From Topomyia yanbarensis (taxonomy: Eukaryota; Arthropoda; Insecta; Diptera; Culicidae): a stretch of DNA of 64,000 nucleotides. The stretch covers positions 103,651,845 to 103,715,844 of the forward strand of contig NC_080671.1 in the NCBI RefSeq assembly GCF_030247195.1, written 5' to 3'. The notes beneath the pieces are model-generated. The model searched no databases. It was given only the letters and a program-made list of their open reading frames with translations, and was not told the DNA's origin. How positions within the stretch are numbered: the stretch's first letter is position 1; every line of letters begins with the position of its first letter. This document shows positions 25,140-36,904 of the stretch, piece after piece. The translations under genes were made by a program, and so were the position numbers.

Positions 25140-26295
25140 ACTGTAAATGACGTGTGCGAACAACACCTTCCTCGTGTTAAATGTGACTAATTCGGTAAAA
25201 TTGTACTCGACTCGAAGCTTTTCAACCATTCACCACAAACCATCGTCGTCGTCGTAGGGTAATCAATCAGCACCGTGTGCCACCTCCACCTGGTTTGCCG
25301 TGAAATCTAACCAGTCACGATGGAAACAGCACGCATGCATCCAATTATGCGGAATTTTACGAGCAGTCGATTTTAACTGCCTTTTGCTGGGCGTTCCACG
25401 TTTGGCACGGCCAAAATCAAATTTCATAACCTCTCATCGTAGGGGTCGTAAACCGGGTGCGCTAGTCGTTATCTAGTGGCATCTAACGAACAGGCAGTGC
25501 TTGTTCTCTGAAAACTCCCGGAGCGAGTTTACTGGAAAATGATGGCCCATTTATTACCTGTGTATCTAAAATAGAGAAAACGGGCAAATAGGTATTATGC
25601 TACGGTGCATTACTCATCGACCTGTTCGGACCCTAAAATCGGCAACCGTCGGTTGAAACTCTTCCGCCGACTAAGAGGGGAACGCCGGAAGGTCACAATG
25701 ACCTCACTGAGTTCGTGCTTTTATACGTGGTTTTGCGCCCTATCTGTTTGTCACTCAGTCAATCACCTCTCTCGAAGCCCGTATTGTATAGCTAGCTGGG
25801 GCTGCACAAAAATGCTGTAGTAGGCTGCGAGTGCGGCAGGCGTCACGTGCACAAGCCGGAGTTAGATCGCGTTGCTGCCCGTTGTTGGGAAGCCCAACGA
25901 GGGAAACAGGTTTGCTGATGCTTATGTAAGATAAGCACAAAAGAAGAAGACAAACCTTTTCGCTGCTCTGCGTTGTAGGTGCAGACCTGTGAGACCCCTC
26001 AAGCAACCTGGACTGGCTCAACCGAATCCGAAAAGATCATGATGAATAGAGAGGGTCATAATAATAAAAAGTGTTATTTCTGGTGAGGCTTCATGTTTAG
26101 CAAATGGATTTTTGTTGGCGTCCAGGTGGGATGGTTTATGTTGGGATGTGTTTGCTTGGAAAATCGTTGCATAGTTCTCGTTTGGGTTCAAAAACTTAGT
26201 TCGAAGAAAGAGACTACTTAATTTTCTCGTAGTTGAACGTTGGCTTCCGATGAGTGATGAACATATTATTTTTTATTATTGTACAGTTTTTCGAC
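25140..26295. other. Unique-looking non-coding block
   Basis: Contains (GTC)n at 25,240-25,255 and moderately GC-rich text to 26,040, with no repeat shared elsewhere in the window. Frames (71, 88 and 85 codons) have no domains. Possibly host intergenic or intronic DNA. Confidence 0.35.
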
Positions 26296-27045
26296 ATTTT
26301 GAAGGAAGGTGAGCTATAAGAATAGCGACAACTTCAGTTCTAGGAACAATAATTAAAATTTTTAGCGCTTAAATGAAAGGTCATAACCCCAAGGAGTGCG
26401 ATATTTTCTGTGCGAAAAAAAGAAGTGAAGAAAGATTGTCCCGCGTCGTTTCATCGGAAAATTGTGTAGTTTGGTGCAATAAACTGTCAGAAAATGTGAT
26501 TTTTTTTTTTCGAAAGTGAATGCCGAGGAGGAAGGATATCGTTCGTTCGTTCGGTGCTATGCCATCCGACAACATGAAATCTGACATTTTGTTGAATTGG
26601 AAAGGAGCCTGAAAGAATAGGAGCCAGGGTTGCCACATTCACAGATTTTTTGTATTACAATCTATTTTACTATTTTTGGTCGCAGAAGATACGGCCGAAG
26701 AACACGCAATGAATAGTGCATTTAACTGAGCTCGTGTTGTGCTATTAGTTACGTCAGTTAGGATCGTATCGATTAAATTATAGCTAAGTTTGCTGAAAAG
26801 CGCAATTCTCAGCAGAGCTCGTGAAAGTGTTTGTGTATGATCCGGCTCTCAATTGCGAATCTTCGTGGTAGTAGTAATAAAGAGCAAACCATTAACACTG
26901 CCAACGTGGAAGGTGTGTGTACGCCAAAGATCACTGCTGTATGGAGCATGAAGAGGAGCATCAAACGGATAAGTTTATTTTGAATTTATTCTTTTTGTGT
27001 TGGTGATGGGAGCTTGTATTTAGGATTTTTGGATTTTTGTTTTAG

Positions 27046-27414
27046 GGTAAAGTGCCTGTTTTCACCATGTTGGGGAGGGGCCTCGCTAGGTCGTTGGTTG
27101 CTCGGCCTGCGGTGGGTCCCACTGAGACGTCTAGAGGATTGTTTCAAAGTCGTTCAACACGGGTCCGGCGATTGACGTTTGTTGAACGGTTATTTGGACG
27201 TTGTCCAAATTGGTCCAACGAACGTCATTCGTTGGACGATTTTGAGACCGGCCGTTCTTAGAGGGGTGCGTGCGGGTTGGCATCGACTACTTTTCTTCGT
27301 TGTTTGGAGCCGGGATAGTAACACGGGCGCTTTGAGAGCGGTGAGGTACTTGTGTTTGGGCGCAGCGGGGACTCGAGTCGGGATGGCGGACGCTGCTCTG
27401 GCCGGCGGCTTCGG
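27046..27414 (+). other. Exon-like segment inside the 4.7-kb insert
   Basis: A pyrimidine-rich acceptor (TTTTTGTTTTAG, ending 27,045) precedes it and a strong donor-like GGGTGAGT follows at about 27,413. A frame is open from the acceptor to TAG at 27,259-27,261 (Arg-rich, no known domain). If the insert came from spliced RNA these would be unused sites. Coding status unproven. Confidence 0.22.
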
Positions 27415-28929
27415 GTGAGTGTGGTGATGGTGGAGGCATGGTGACGGTAGGCTTATCGCCCTATATTTCCTACGTGTTTTAACCGGTAGTGTTTATTCGA
27501 GGTGACCGGTTCTTTTGAGCGACTCTCCATGGCAGTTTGTTTTGATAAGTACCGAGCGCAGCTGCAGTACAGTGTGCATAGGTATGTTTTTTCCTGCTCT
27601 TTTGAGCTTTGGAGATGTTTAGTTCGCATTTACACAATCGAGTGTTCTCCGCACACTGTTTGACAAACTGAGCATATTTAATGCACACATAAATGGTTGC
27701 TCGTTGTTTAGGAGCGAGTGTGTCGGTGGGATTTAGTGGTTACGGGGTGTAGTGGCTTCTTGTTTTTTTTGTATTCGCAATGACAGTTGCGTGCAGGTTT
27801 TGTTTCGGGTTTGTTGTGGGCAGATTTGTACTAGTATAGCTTACCACCACTTTGAGGTAATATCAATTTTTATTCTCACATTGCATTAGTGCAATGCTGA
27901 TGTAGGAACGTAGACTCTTTTAGAGTTTGTTTATGATTTTGTCACCTGGTAGCGAAGCATCATCGGGAATGTAAATCCGCTGGAATGGTAAATGCTTTAC
28001 GAGTCAAAAGTTTATTGGGTTACTGAATCGGAGAATCGTTTGATATATTTGAAGGTTGTTGTTCGAATTACGCACGTGGTTGCTGGACCTACTTGAGTGC
28101 TGCTCTTGACGGAGTGGCTGTGGGTTTTGTTTCGGTACACAGTTGTATTGCGCGCCCCAGTATATTGTATTAGTGTGACGAGAAATCACAGCTGTTCTTT
28201 TAGGAGCGGCGCTCGGCTGAGTTGATGGTGTTTCGGGCAACTTTTTGTGATGTCTGAATAATGGTTGTTGGGTTTGATATGGATTAATGGGGAGCGGGGT
28301 TCATCGCATTTTTTCTGTGCATATTCGTTGATAGTGGGACAGTTCCTGAACTACATTCGTTGCTACACTTGTTGCGGATAATTGTGGGACGGCCGCGTGT
28401 GTAGAGGGATGATTTTAGCAATGATGACAAGTGAACCGCACGAGAATCGAGTGCGAGCGCCCAATTTATTTCATTTTTCGGGTTCAGGATAAGAAAAATC
28501 AATGGCGTTTCGAACTAGCCTACTTTCATACAACATGTAATAAGACTACTTGTCACGTGTAAATGTCTACCGATCGGAAAATCAAACACAGGTTAACATA
28601 AATAACTCACTCCGGATAGCCGGCTGTTCGGAAAATGCATTATTTCTTTTCTCGCGCAAAAATAGATGAATAGATGCCTCAATTACATTTTCTAGTAGTC
28701 TTGTGTAACTCGAAGTCTGTGTCTCGCGCGTTCATTTTACAAAATCTATACTTTATCCTTTTATGTAACGTCTCGCGAAGAGATGAGTGCTAGGATGCGT
28801 ATTCGAACGGCATTCATTTTTTTACTGGAGGTTGTGCACCAGAGGGCTTTGATTTGAAATGAAAATACAAAGCGCGTGAGTACTTGGCTGGATCACAATG
28901 TCTACCGGAATGTTTCTCTAGCTACTAGC

Positions 28930-29205
28930 ATCAGTTCCCTCCTGCGACACTTGTGGATGATGCAGGGAATTCCTCGGTCATGGTAGTCACGGGTGTTGAA
29001 CTAACATTCCTTCCCATCCCATGGTTGGCCTGCATGGGCGTGGCCGTCTACGTTATTGGTCATACTGTGATCTTAGTCTCTTTGGGTTGCACGTTGAGTG
29101 TGATGTACTGGTCCCGGGTATCATACAATCGGTTCAGTGTGCAATTTCAGCGGGTTTTGATCAGTCACGGGAGACTCACGTGCGGTCAACTAAGCTAGGC
29201 TAATC
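28930..29205 (+). repeat. Internal repeat of the 4.7-kb insert, copy 1
   Basis: Diverged homologue of 30,780-31,010: GATGCAGrGrATTCCTCGGTC, ACTAACATTCCTTCC and GGrCGTGGCCG occur in both in the same order. Because copy 2 lies at the very 3' end of the insert, this copy may mark the 3' end of an older unit embedded within it. The 81-codon frame is probably incidental. Confidence 0.6.
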
Positions 29206-30779
29206 CAAATATGTACCTCCCTAGGATACAGTAGTGTTGGGTTAATTTGCCAGTAAAATGTTAGGTTTTGCTTTGTGGGTGTTTTACTGTCCCTATGATA
29301 CGAGCCTGTTTTACACAGAGTACTGCACATACCTTCGGCTCTGAACTCGGATTACAGCATCATTGCATTCCACCCAACGAAACTGGAACAGGGGTTTTTG
29401 TATTTTGCCGTACGCTTGTTTTTTGTATGTCGCAGGAAAGTCTGCTATTTCTACCTGTGACCTGTTCGGGTGGATAATAATGTGCTATAAGCTAACTCCA
29501 ATCCGGTTCCGCTCCGCTTCTGTCCAGTCCTATTTGGTGCTTATTCAATACTGTACATGGGCATCGTTATTCTTCCGTATATTTTATATGCGCGCGTTCG
29601 CACTTGTCCTTACAATTGTAGATGCGTGCGTATGGTTGAGTGTTGATGTCCGTGCGCGGTGACTCCCATTTCTCATGCAAGTTTTATTGGTCTGTAGATT
29701 GAGTGTGCGGCGGTGATGTTGAGGTGGTTTGGTGCACAATCCTATTATTGAGGTAGTGCGGTGCTTCGTTTGACCGCATTGGAATAGGCGTTTTTCTCGA
29801 TCAACGCCTTCAAGGCTGGTACCAAGAATGCCTCAGGGATCGCTCAAGCGTTCCCTTTTTTCGTTTGAATGCTCGTTGGTTTGTCTGGTCTTTTACTCGT
29901 CTATTTTGGAAGGTTTTGGTTGTAAGTTTTTTGTGCAATTAAGGACGATTTTTCAAAAAGAAAGTTTTTTCTGTTAAAATTTCCACCATCTTGTTTATAA
30001 TTAATATAATAATATATTAATGAATTTTTGAAGGGGGATGGGTCGTGGACTGGATGATTTTATGTGGTTTGGGGCCCTTTTAAATTCTTAATTTTCGGTG
30101 AACGTCCGAGCGCCGGTTCATGGTGCCGCGTTGCATCTATTTTGTGCATTGGCAACTTCGTGGTTCTTTGAGGGAGTGGGGAACGGGATTTCGCGTACAA
30201 CTGTTTTGTAGTTTGCAAGGAAGCTGCAATCCGTTTTGCCTTTTTAACATGTCGGAGGGTGAAGTAAGACACTCCTATGTCCCCTTAAACTTAAAAGAAA
30301 TTCTATATATATAGAATATCATCATCTTTCACAACTGTAATTCTTTCAACTATCTCATTTTTTACACTTATCTAGTACTCAGTATAACCAATAGTTAGCA
30401 TAACAATAAATAAATCGCGCGCGGTAATGATTATTTAGAACCGGCACTTTATTGTTGCAATTCAAGATTAGTAACAGTTCCTCTTACTACGATACCACTC
30501 TACCACTTAGATACGGAATTTTATTCAAACGATCGCCGGGAAAACTTTACACAGACACGGCAGAATACACAAAACATTCGCGGCGTGATGAAAAATTGAA
30601 CGATATCGATTTATTAAAATATAAGCAATACTCCTCATAGACGGCTATCCGGAGTTTAATTTGCATATTTAACCAATCACATTAATGCAACAAATGATAA
30701 ATCTCCCAAATTCTCGGCAGCCGGCTGCCCAGAGCAATTTTCACATGATAACGCTACCGGCACACTTACTAACAAATAT

Positions 30780-31010
30780 CCCCTTCCCGTGATACATGTG
30801 GAGATGCAGAGGATTCCTCGGTCTCTAGCAGCAACATGTATCGGACTAACATTCCTTCCTTCCCCAGAAGATCTGCATTCGGACGTGGCCGGCGTCGGTA
30901 TTGATCAGCATGCAGGGATCAATATAGATTGTACAATGTGGCTCATCGTGCTATTCCCAAGCATGTTGTTCCAATCAACATTTTACAATCTCAATTGGTT
31001 CTGGTCAATA
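30780..31010 (+). repeat. Internal repeat of the 4.7-kb insert, copy 2 (3' terminal)
   Basis: Same wording as copy 1 at 28,930-29,205, placed directly before the short tandem tail. It probably represents the element's 3' UTR recognised during reverse transcription. Confidence 0.6.
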
Positions 31011-31081
31011 ACGGAGTAGCAACCACGGGCGATCTCTTATGCTTTATGCTTATGCTTATTTTGAAGGAAGGTGAGCTATAA

Positions 31082-31781
31082 TGTTGTCAGGACAATATTT
31101 ATCTTACGCTTTTTGAATTTAAAATTCAAGACATAGTAGAAATCCTAATTAAGCGGTTGTTTATATTGGTGCTCGGAAACAGCGTCAATGACAAAATGTA
31201 GCAAATTTTAAGATCAAAACATTAAGAATCCTGCAAAATTGTGGTTCTGTTTGGTTCGAATTGGGTGGACATACTGAATTCAACTAGTTCTTGAGTACTA
31301 TACACATTATTGAGCAGGTATGAGATTAGGTAAAAATCTATATAAACATTACACATAGCAACCAATGCTACGTTTCTTCGGAATTGCTTAAAAAAACAAT
31401 TTAAAATAAATATGTAGTATGTTTTAGACCTTATTTATTTTCTTGTTTCGAAATCAATTTATTAATTCATTGATATCATTTTACCTATCAACGCAATTAA
31501 AATCAACAAATACAATTAAAAACTATAATATTCCTGCTGCCGGTGTCTTAAGCTGAAGAGCATTTTTTTGGCTCATTCTGCTTTCGTTATATCGTGTCTC
31601 AAGGCCAAATGGAAACTTTTCTAAGGGAAGATTTATTGAACAATCCCCTAGAACCACGCGTAAACAAAGCTTTCTTTATTCTGCCATCATTGGACAATTC
31701 CATGTGATAGACGCGTCTAGCCATAGATGCTGATGCTCTTGTTGTTTTACCTCCCAAACAAGAGCTCGCGGCAGCAGACTT
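31082..31781. other. Unassigned stretch
   Basis: AT-rich to 31,540, then moderately GC-rich. No ORF or repeat match inside the window. Confidence 0.35.
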
Positions 31782-32153
31782 CCCGAGCAGAAGAAAATAA
31801 CTTCAGAATACCAAATTCAGGTATATTTTACCCAACACTTGAACACCACAATAAAGTATTTAGGAGCCTTGCATAAGAGGTAAAATACCTGATATAATAA
31901 CTGAGACATGTGCTACGAATAACTAGTTGATAATGATAAGAGTTATTATAATAACTTTTTTAACCTTCCAATAACCAAATTCACTGTATCGAGGTATTCA
32001 ATAAGGTATTAAGTTGGTATCACTAAAATACGTAAACAATGCTTAAATAATGTATTATACCTCATTGAGGTATTATACAGGTATTGAAGAGTGCTTATTA
32101 ATAATCAATTAATGCAAGATTTTGGTATGATACCAGATAATAGTATGCTCGGG
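31782..32153. mobile_element. MITE-like element with CCCGAGCA ends
   Basis: Starts CCCGAGCAGAAGAAAATAAC and ends with TGCTCGGG. ATACCAAA/TTTGGTAT and AGGTAT/ATACCT motifs repeat and mirror through the body, which makes it highly self-complementary. It shares its left end with the fragment at 22,500-22,645. No clear TSD and no ORF. Confidence 0.55.
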
Positions 32154-32555
32154 TTGTTGGCCAGTTATTCTCTCCTGGTCGGGTTGTGATACCGTGAAGT
32201 GAAGTGTTTTGCACCACTTGAAGTACTGGGATACAATTTGTGAATTTAAATATGAGTTCTAGCAATGTGGATGTCAACATTCATTGAATTGCCTCAGTTT
32301 ATCGTTACGGTACTATTTGACGACTCAGGCAGGGCCGTCGAGAACCATGCTGGGCCTCAGAACTTACATTACTGCCAGGCCTTTCTAGAAAAATACTTAT
32401 ATGAATCTTGGTTGGGAAAATTGTGATTATAAAACTCAAGGGCTTCCAACATTTAATCAAATCTCATTCTTGAAAACAAATTGCCTAGATTACTTCATGG
32501 TTATAAAGATTATTCTTCGAAAATCCGCTTAATAACACTAGTTTACAAGAAAAAT
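32154..32555. other. Unassigned stretch with one possible hAT terminus
   Basis: CAGGGCCGTCGAGAACCATG (32,331) resembles a hAT-type end but has no partner. The remainder is unclassified AT-rich DNA. Confidence 0.3.
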
Positions 32556-34630
32556 GAAGCTTCAAGAAAAAGTATTTTTTAGACTAATTTTGGGTCGCTG
32601 AACACGAAAACAATATTCATATTTTTGTTCTAAGAAGCCATTTTCTGATTTTCTCAAAAAACTCGTTTTTGAGCACTTTTTGTAGTTTTTTGTCAATAAT
32701 TCGTGTCAAAATCATCCAAATAATATAGCCAATATGCAGGTTGAAAGGTGGTGAGATGGCCCTTCCAAACACATATAATATGTGTCGATTATATGTAAAA
32801 TTTGTAGTGCTGCAAGCGTCGAAAGATTAAAAAAGTGCATTTTTGACCATTTTTAAAAGTTACTCATTTTTAATTGTTTTTTTTTACAGAAGAACAAATA
32901 TTTTTTCAGACCTTTTAGAATCTATGATGACAGATAATATGTTTACGGTAATTTTAAGCTTAATATCCCTAACATCGGATGAAAAATGTTGATGCTATGG
33001 CACATTGAGCGAAATGGAAATTTTATGATTTTAGCAGTCCCTGCCCTGGTGCGGCGGTTTAGAGGGTGTAGCACTGGTCTATTCGAGTCCCTATCGAAAC
33101 TCAGTGGGATTGTAGCACTAGCCATGTAAGGTTCTGTGAACTGAGAATCGGCTGCGAAGCCTGTTGAAGCAGAAGGCGAAAATTCCTTTAATTCGTTAAA
33201 TATGTACTCACCACAGACAAAACAATATTTTTCCAACGAATATTTCCACATTTTAAAAAGAGCACTTAGTTGTACAATGAAATATCTAAAACCATTCAAA
33301 TGCCGCAGGATGGATGAATGCAAGCTCGAGAAGACAGTAGCCAACACAAACAATAACTATCAAGTATAGAAAATATTTCAGCCGAAAATATGATTGTGCG
33401 AAAAATAAAAAGTTACATTTTTCACTCAGTGCTTCATACCATCTACATTTTTCATCAAATTATTGTGACCATTGGCTTAAAATTTATGCAAAAAGATTGT
33501 TTATCTCATTAGATTTTAAAAGAATTTTCTTCTGTTTTTGATTTATTATAAAAAATTAACTAGAAATATGCATTTTTTTTAAAAAGGTCGAACATTAGAC
33601 TTTTTTTACTTTGGTCGATTGTAATCATAATAAATGTACATTTGATCTACACATATTATACATTTTAGGAAAGGCCATATCAATACCTTTCGAACTGTTT
33701 CGATCGGATCCTATTTGAACGAGGTATTGACAATTAACTAAAATAGTGCCCAAAACACCTTTTTTCGAAGAAATCTTGAAAATGCTTCTTTTAAAAAAAG
33801 TGGACTTTGTTTTCGTATTCAGCGATCCAAAATTAACTTAGAAAACAACTGTCTTTTTAGATTATCGCGATTACCTTAAGATTGTTAAAATCTGTCACAT
33901 AAGATTCTGAAAATATGAAAAATCATTTTTCTGTAATAAAAAACAGCGCGACCAAAAATGAGGAAGCAAAAGAAAAACTTTTTTTTTTAAACTCGAACTT
34001 CTTTGAAAGAGAAATTGAGTATTATTTTCGTGTTCAGCTACCCAAAATTAATCTAGAAAACACTTTTTCTCGCAATTTGATTTTTCATGTAAACTAGTGT
34101 AATCTTATTTAGGACCAAAAGAGATATGTGAAAAACAGAACAATTTTCACTCGGTGCTTAATAACATCACCAATTTTTATCGGATTTTCGTGATCTTAAG
34201 ATTAAAATTCACGTGAGAAGTTTGTCTGTCACATAAGATTTAAAAAGATTTTTTCTGCCGAATTTTTTTTTTATGAAAAATCAACTAAAAATGAGTTATT
34301 TTTACCAAACATTACTTTTTTTGACTTTGGTTGCTTTTAACCCTAAATTATTGATATTTAATCCAAGCATGTTATACATTTTTGGAATAAGCACATTAAT
34401 ACCTTTCGAATAGTGAGCCCATTGTGATAATCGGAAGATTTGTTCCTGAGATATTGACTAATAACTGAAAAAAGTGCTCAAAACACGTTTTTCAAAAAAT
34501 CTCAAAAACGGTTCTTTGAAAAAGAAAATGAATATGGTTTTCGTGTTCAGCGACCCAAAATTGACTTAGAAAACACCTTTTTTCTTAACTTCATGCAATC
34601 ATCCCAAAATTTGTAAACTAGTGTAATTGA
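32556..34630. repeat. Family B cluster: one inverted copy and three direct copies
   Basis: The minus-oriented copy (about 32,575-32,910) carries TTTTGGGTCGCTGAACACGA. Plus copies lie at about 33,410-33,900, 33,905-34,100 (internally deleted) and 34,140-34,630, each ending near a TTCGTGTTCAGCgACCCAAA-type phrase. The spacer 32,960-33,390 holds GCGGCGGTTTAGAGGGTGTAG and a TTCGAGTCCC box that could be a SINE remnant. No coding content. Confidence 0.65.
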
Positions 34631-35274
34631 TTACTCGATTATTGTAAAATTCCTCTATTACACTGATTTACTTGAAAAAAAAGCGAGTTCCTGTTGGAAT
34701 TACTTCAGATTATTGGAGTATTTCAAGTGGAAACTGTTTATTTTAATAAATAAACTCATGGTAGGTTTTTATTAGAATTTATTCTATCATCTATTATATG
34801 AATAACCCCTAGGCAGGATTCGTATTGAAAAAAGGTTTCAAAATATTTTAAGTTAGTGGTTAATAATGAAGTATATTTGAGTGCTGAATTGAATGGCATT
34901 ATAAAATTTCGGAGTCGTTCTCATATTGTGGGCTATAATAGCGAAGAAAAGTAAAATAAATACTAAAATTTTGTTTACGGTTACGATCACATCCATTCGA
35001 AACTGTCCACTTTGAGCGTTTAGAATCATTGAAAAAATTTTGCAACATAAAACAAAATATCTTCTGATAAAATAATTTTAGCACTTAATCCTCCTAGAAG
35101 TAACTATAGAGAACTTACTCCTCAATTTTGTTTGATACTTATTGTCTTCAGCAAAGTTTTTGAAAATGCTATTTCAAACGACTTTTTTGAAGACTTGAAT
35201 ACTCCATATATTAAGAGTTTCGAAATATATTAGGCTATGTATGAAAGAAAACCTTTAAAACAAGTTATAGTTAT
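34631..35274. other. Unassigned AT-rich stretch
   Basis: No gene, RNA or clear repeat. The 61-codon minus frame at 34,899-35,084 lacks any domain. Confidence 0.35.
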
Positions 35275-36730
35275 TACAGGTATACCTCGATAGTACGTAC
35301 ACCTTCGCTTCGTTCAGTGTACGTACTATCGAATCACAAAAATAAATTTCAAAATATTACTTTTTATGATTAATATTGAATGAAAACTTACAAAAATAAG
35401 ATTTGTCGCTAAATTAATCCCCATATTAGTGATAAACTGTTCAATCACTGTGTACACGGTTTTAGAAGAACGGTTTGCTACAAACAGAATGGTTGAAAAT
35501 GGCATACAAAAGCATTTCCTCGGACTTATTCAGTTCCTTGACTACGTACGATTTTTCTGTACCTCGCATAAAATATTCTGAACTTGTAATAAAAACAGAA
35601 AGTAATAAGATGCCTCTGAATATTGTAGGATATTCGAGAGTTATTGATAAATTCTTTGAATTTGGTAGCAATTCCTCGAGCGCGATGCCATTTACAATTC
35701 TTCTCCGAACAGGATTATATATTGTTTTTCTATTCCTTTATTTTTTTGGTCGCAAAACGGATATTTAAATATATTTGCAAAGGCGATTAAATTTTAAATA
35801 TATTTTATGACAACATATGAGCTTAAAGATATATAAAGCATAGTTCCCTGTCATACCTTAATCCTTGAACCACGCCAATATGTTGAATATTTCCTTTAAT
35901 TGCTCGCGCAAGTTGCACAAAACAAGTATAGAGGAAAAAAGGGTTGTTTAGCTGCGTTTGTCCAGTCCTGTAAGTCATATGAGTCTCCCCTCACTCACAT
36001 TTTATGTGCATAATATTTGAAAATCAATTAGCAAAATTCGTGTTATCATTGCTCTAGAGTTAAAAGTTATTAATATCATTTTTGATCTTCAGAATTTTTT
36101 TTTGAATTTTACCGGTTACTTCGAAGTTAGTAATACTTCTCTCATACTTGTGAGACATACCGTACATAAAGCATGCAAAAGTTTTTGGTCAAACTTTCCT
36201 AATTTTGTGATGTTAACTGTGAGTTTCAGAAATTTGCCTGAGGTTCGTTGTGATTTATTTGTTTGAAGTAATATTGTAAAACTTGAAGACATGATGTTGG
36301 ATTTTTTTTTCCATAAATCCTTTAAATACTCTTGAAATTTCGTAAACTTTCCAGAAGTTCTAAAGATTTCGATCAAGATCGTAGAATTTTTTGAAGTTGG
36401 CAGAATTACTCCGAATTTGATAAAAGATGAGTGAATATCGTGAACACTAGACTGCCCAGAAAAATAATGATTTTTTGAAAACTCAATCGGCCCACCCCTG
36501 ATTCGATTACTAGTGCCACCAGGAGTACTTGCACCAAATTTGAAGTAAATCGGACAAGTCTAGCTACCGGACCAACGCTCCTGAAGTTTGTATGGGATTT
36601 TTCGACAATTTACGTGGAGAAAACCCACTAACTCGCATTTCTGCCACTAGATGGCACTGTATGCATCGTATTATCACTGTAAGTAAGAATAAGAAAGATA
36701 ATTTAATTTTCTACAACTTTGTCGAAACAG

Positions 36731-36904
36731 GGGTGGGCGCAGCGTAGTTGGTAAATCGATTGCCTTGTACGCAGCGCACCTGGGTTCAAGTCCCGACCCC
36801 GCACATAGGGTTAGAAATTTTTCATAAGAGATTTTTCTAACCCGAAGAGGCGAATGACCTTAAGGTTAAAACCTCTATAATCGAAATAAAAAAAAAAAAA
36901 AAAA
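36731..36904 (+). mobile_element. tRNA-derived SINE (Feilai-like)
   Basis: The head is tRNA-like with an A box (TAGTTGGTAAATCG, 36,745) and B box (GGTTCAAGTCCC, 36,783). The body contains GGCGAATGACC and GGTTAAAACCTCTATAATCG, then a poly-A tail. The target duplication AACTTTGTCGAA is at 36,715-36,726 and 36,905-36,916. The right arm of the surrounding palindrome preserves the uninterrupted site, confirming the insertion point. The wording resembles the Aedes Feilai SINE as I recall it; the family name is not verified. Confidence 0.92.
36745..36794 (+). promoter_or_regulatory. Internal RNA polymerase III promoter (A and B boxes) of the SINE
   Basis: The A box at 36,745-36,758 and the B box at 36,783-36,794 match the tRNA-type consensus, with GGTTCAAGTCCC fitting GGTTCRANNCC fully. 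Spacing is typical of tRNA-derived SINEs. Activity cannot be judged. Confidence 0.75.

Larger units (their letters stand above)
26320..31057 (+). mobile_element. 4.7-kb retrotransposition-like insert flanked by identical 24-bp direct repeats
   Basis: A 24-bp sequence containing GAAGGAAGGTGAGCTATAA stands at 26,296-26,319 and, without mismatch, at 31,058-31,081. The 3' end just before the second copy is a short tandem (TTATGCTTTATGCTTATGC), as in non-LTR elements that insert by target-primed reverse transcription. The insert is G/T-rich on the plus strand. Frames are short: a 48-codon one at 26,838-26,983, a 69-codon one at 27,052-27,261, and an ATG frame at 30,249-30,314 (MSEGEVRHS...) that stops after 21 codons. 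No RT or endonuclease is visible. It could be an internally deleted LINE (5' UTR, start of ORF1, 3' UTR) or another RNA copied by a LINE. Confidence 0.7.

Noticed and set aside
32331..32385. hAT element starting CAGGGCCGTCG
   Set aside because: Only one possible terminus; no inverted partner or 8-bp duplication found.
33040..33200. tRNA-derived SINE in the family B spacer
   Set aside because: Only a B-box-like TTCGAGTCCC is present; no A box, tail or target duplication could be shown.
36783..36794. Possible tRNA gene (A and B boxes)
   Set aside because: The sequence outside the boxes does not fold as a tRNA and is followed by a SINE body, poly-A and target duplication.
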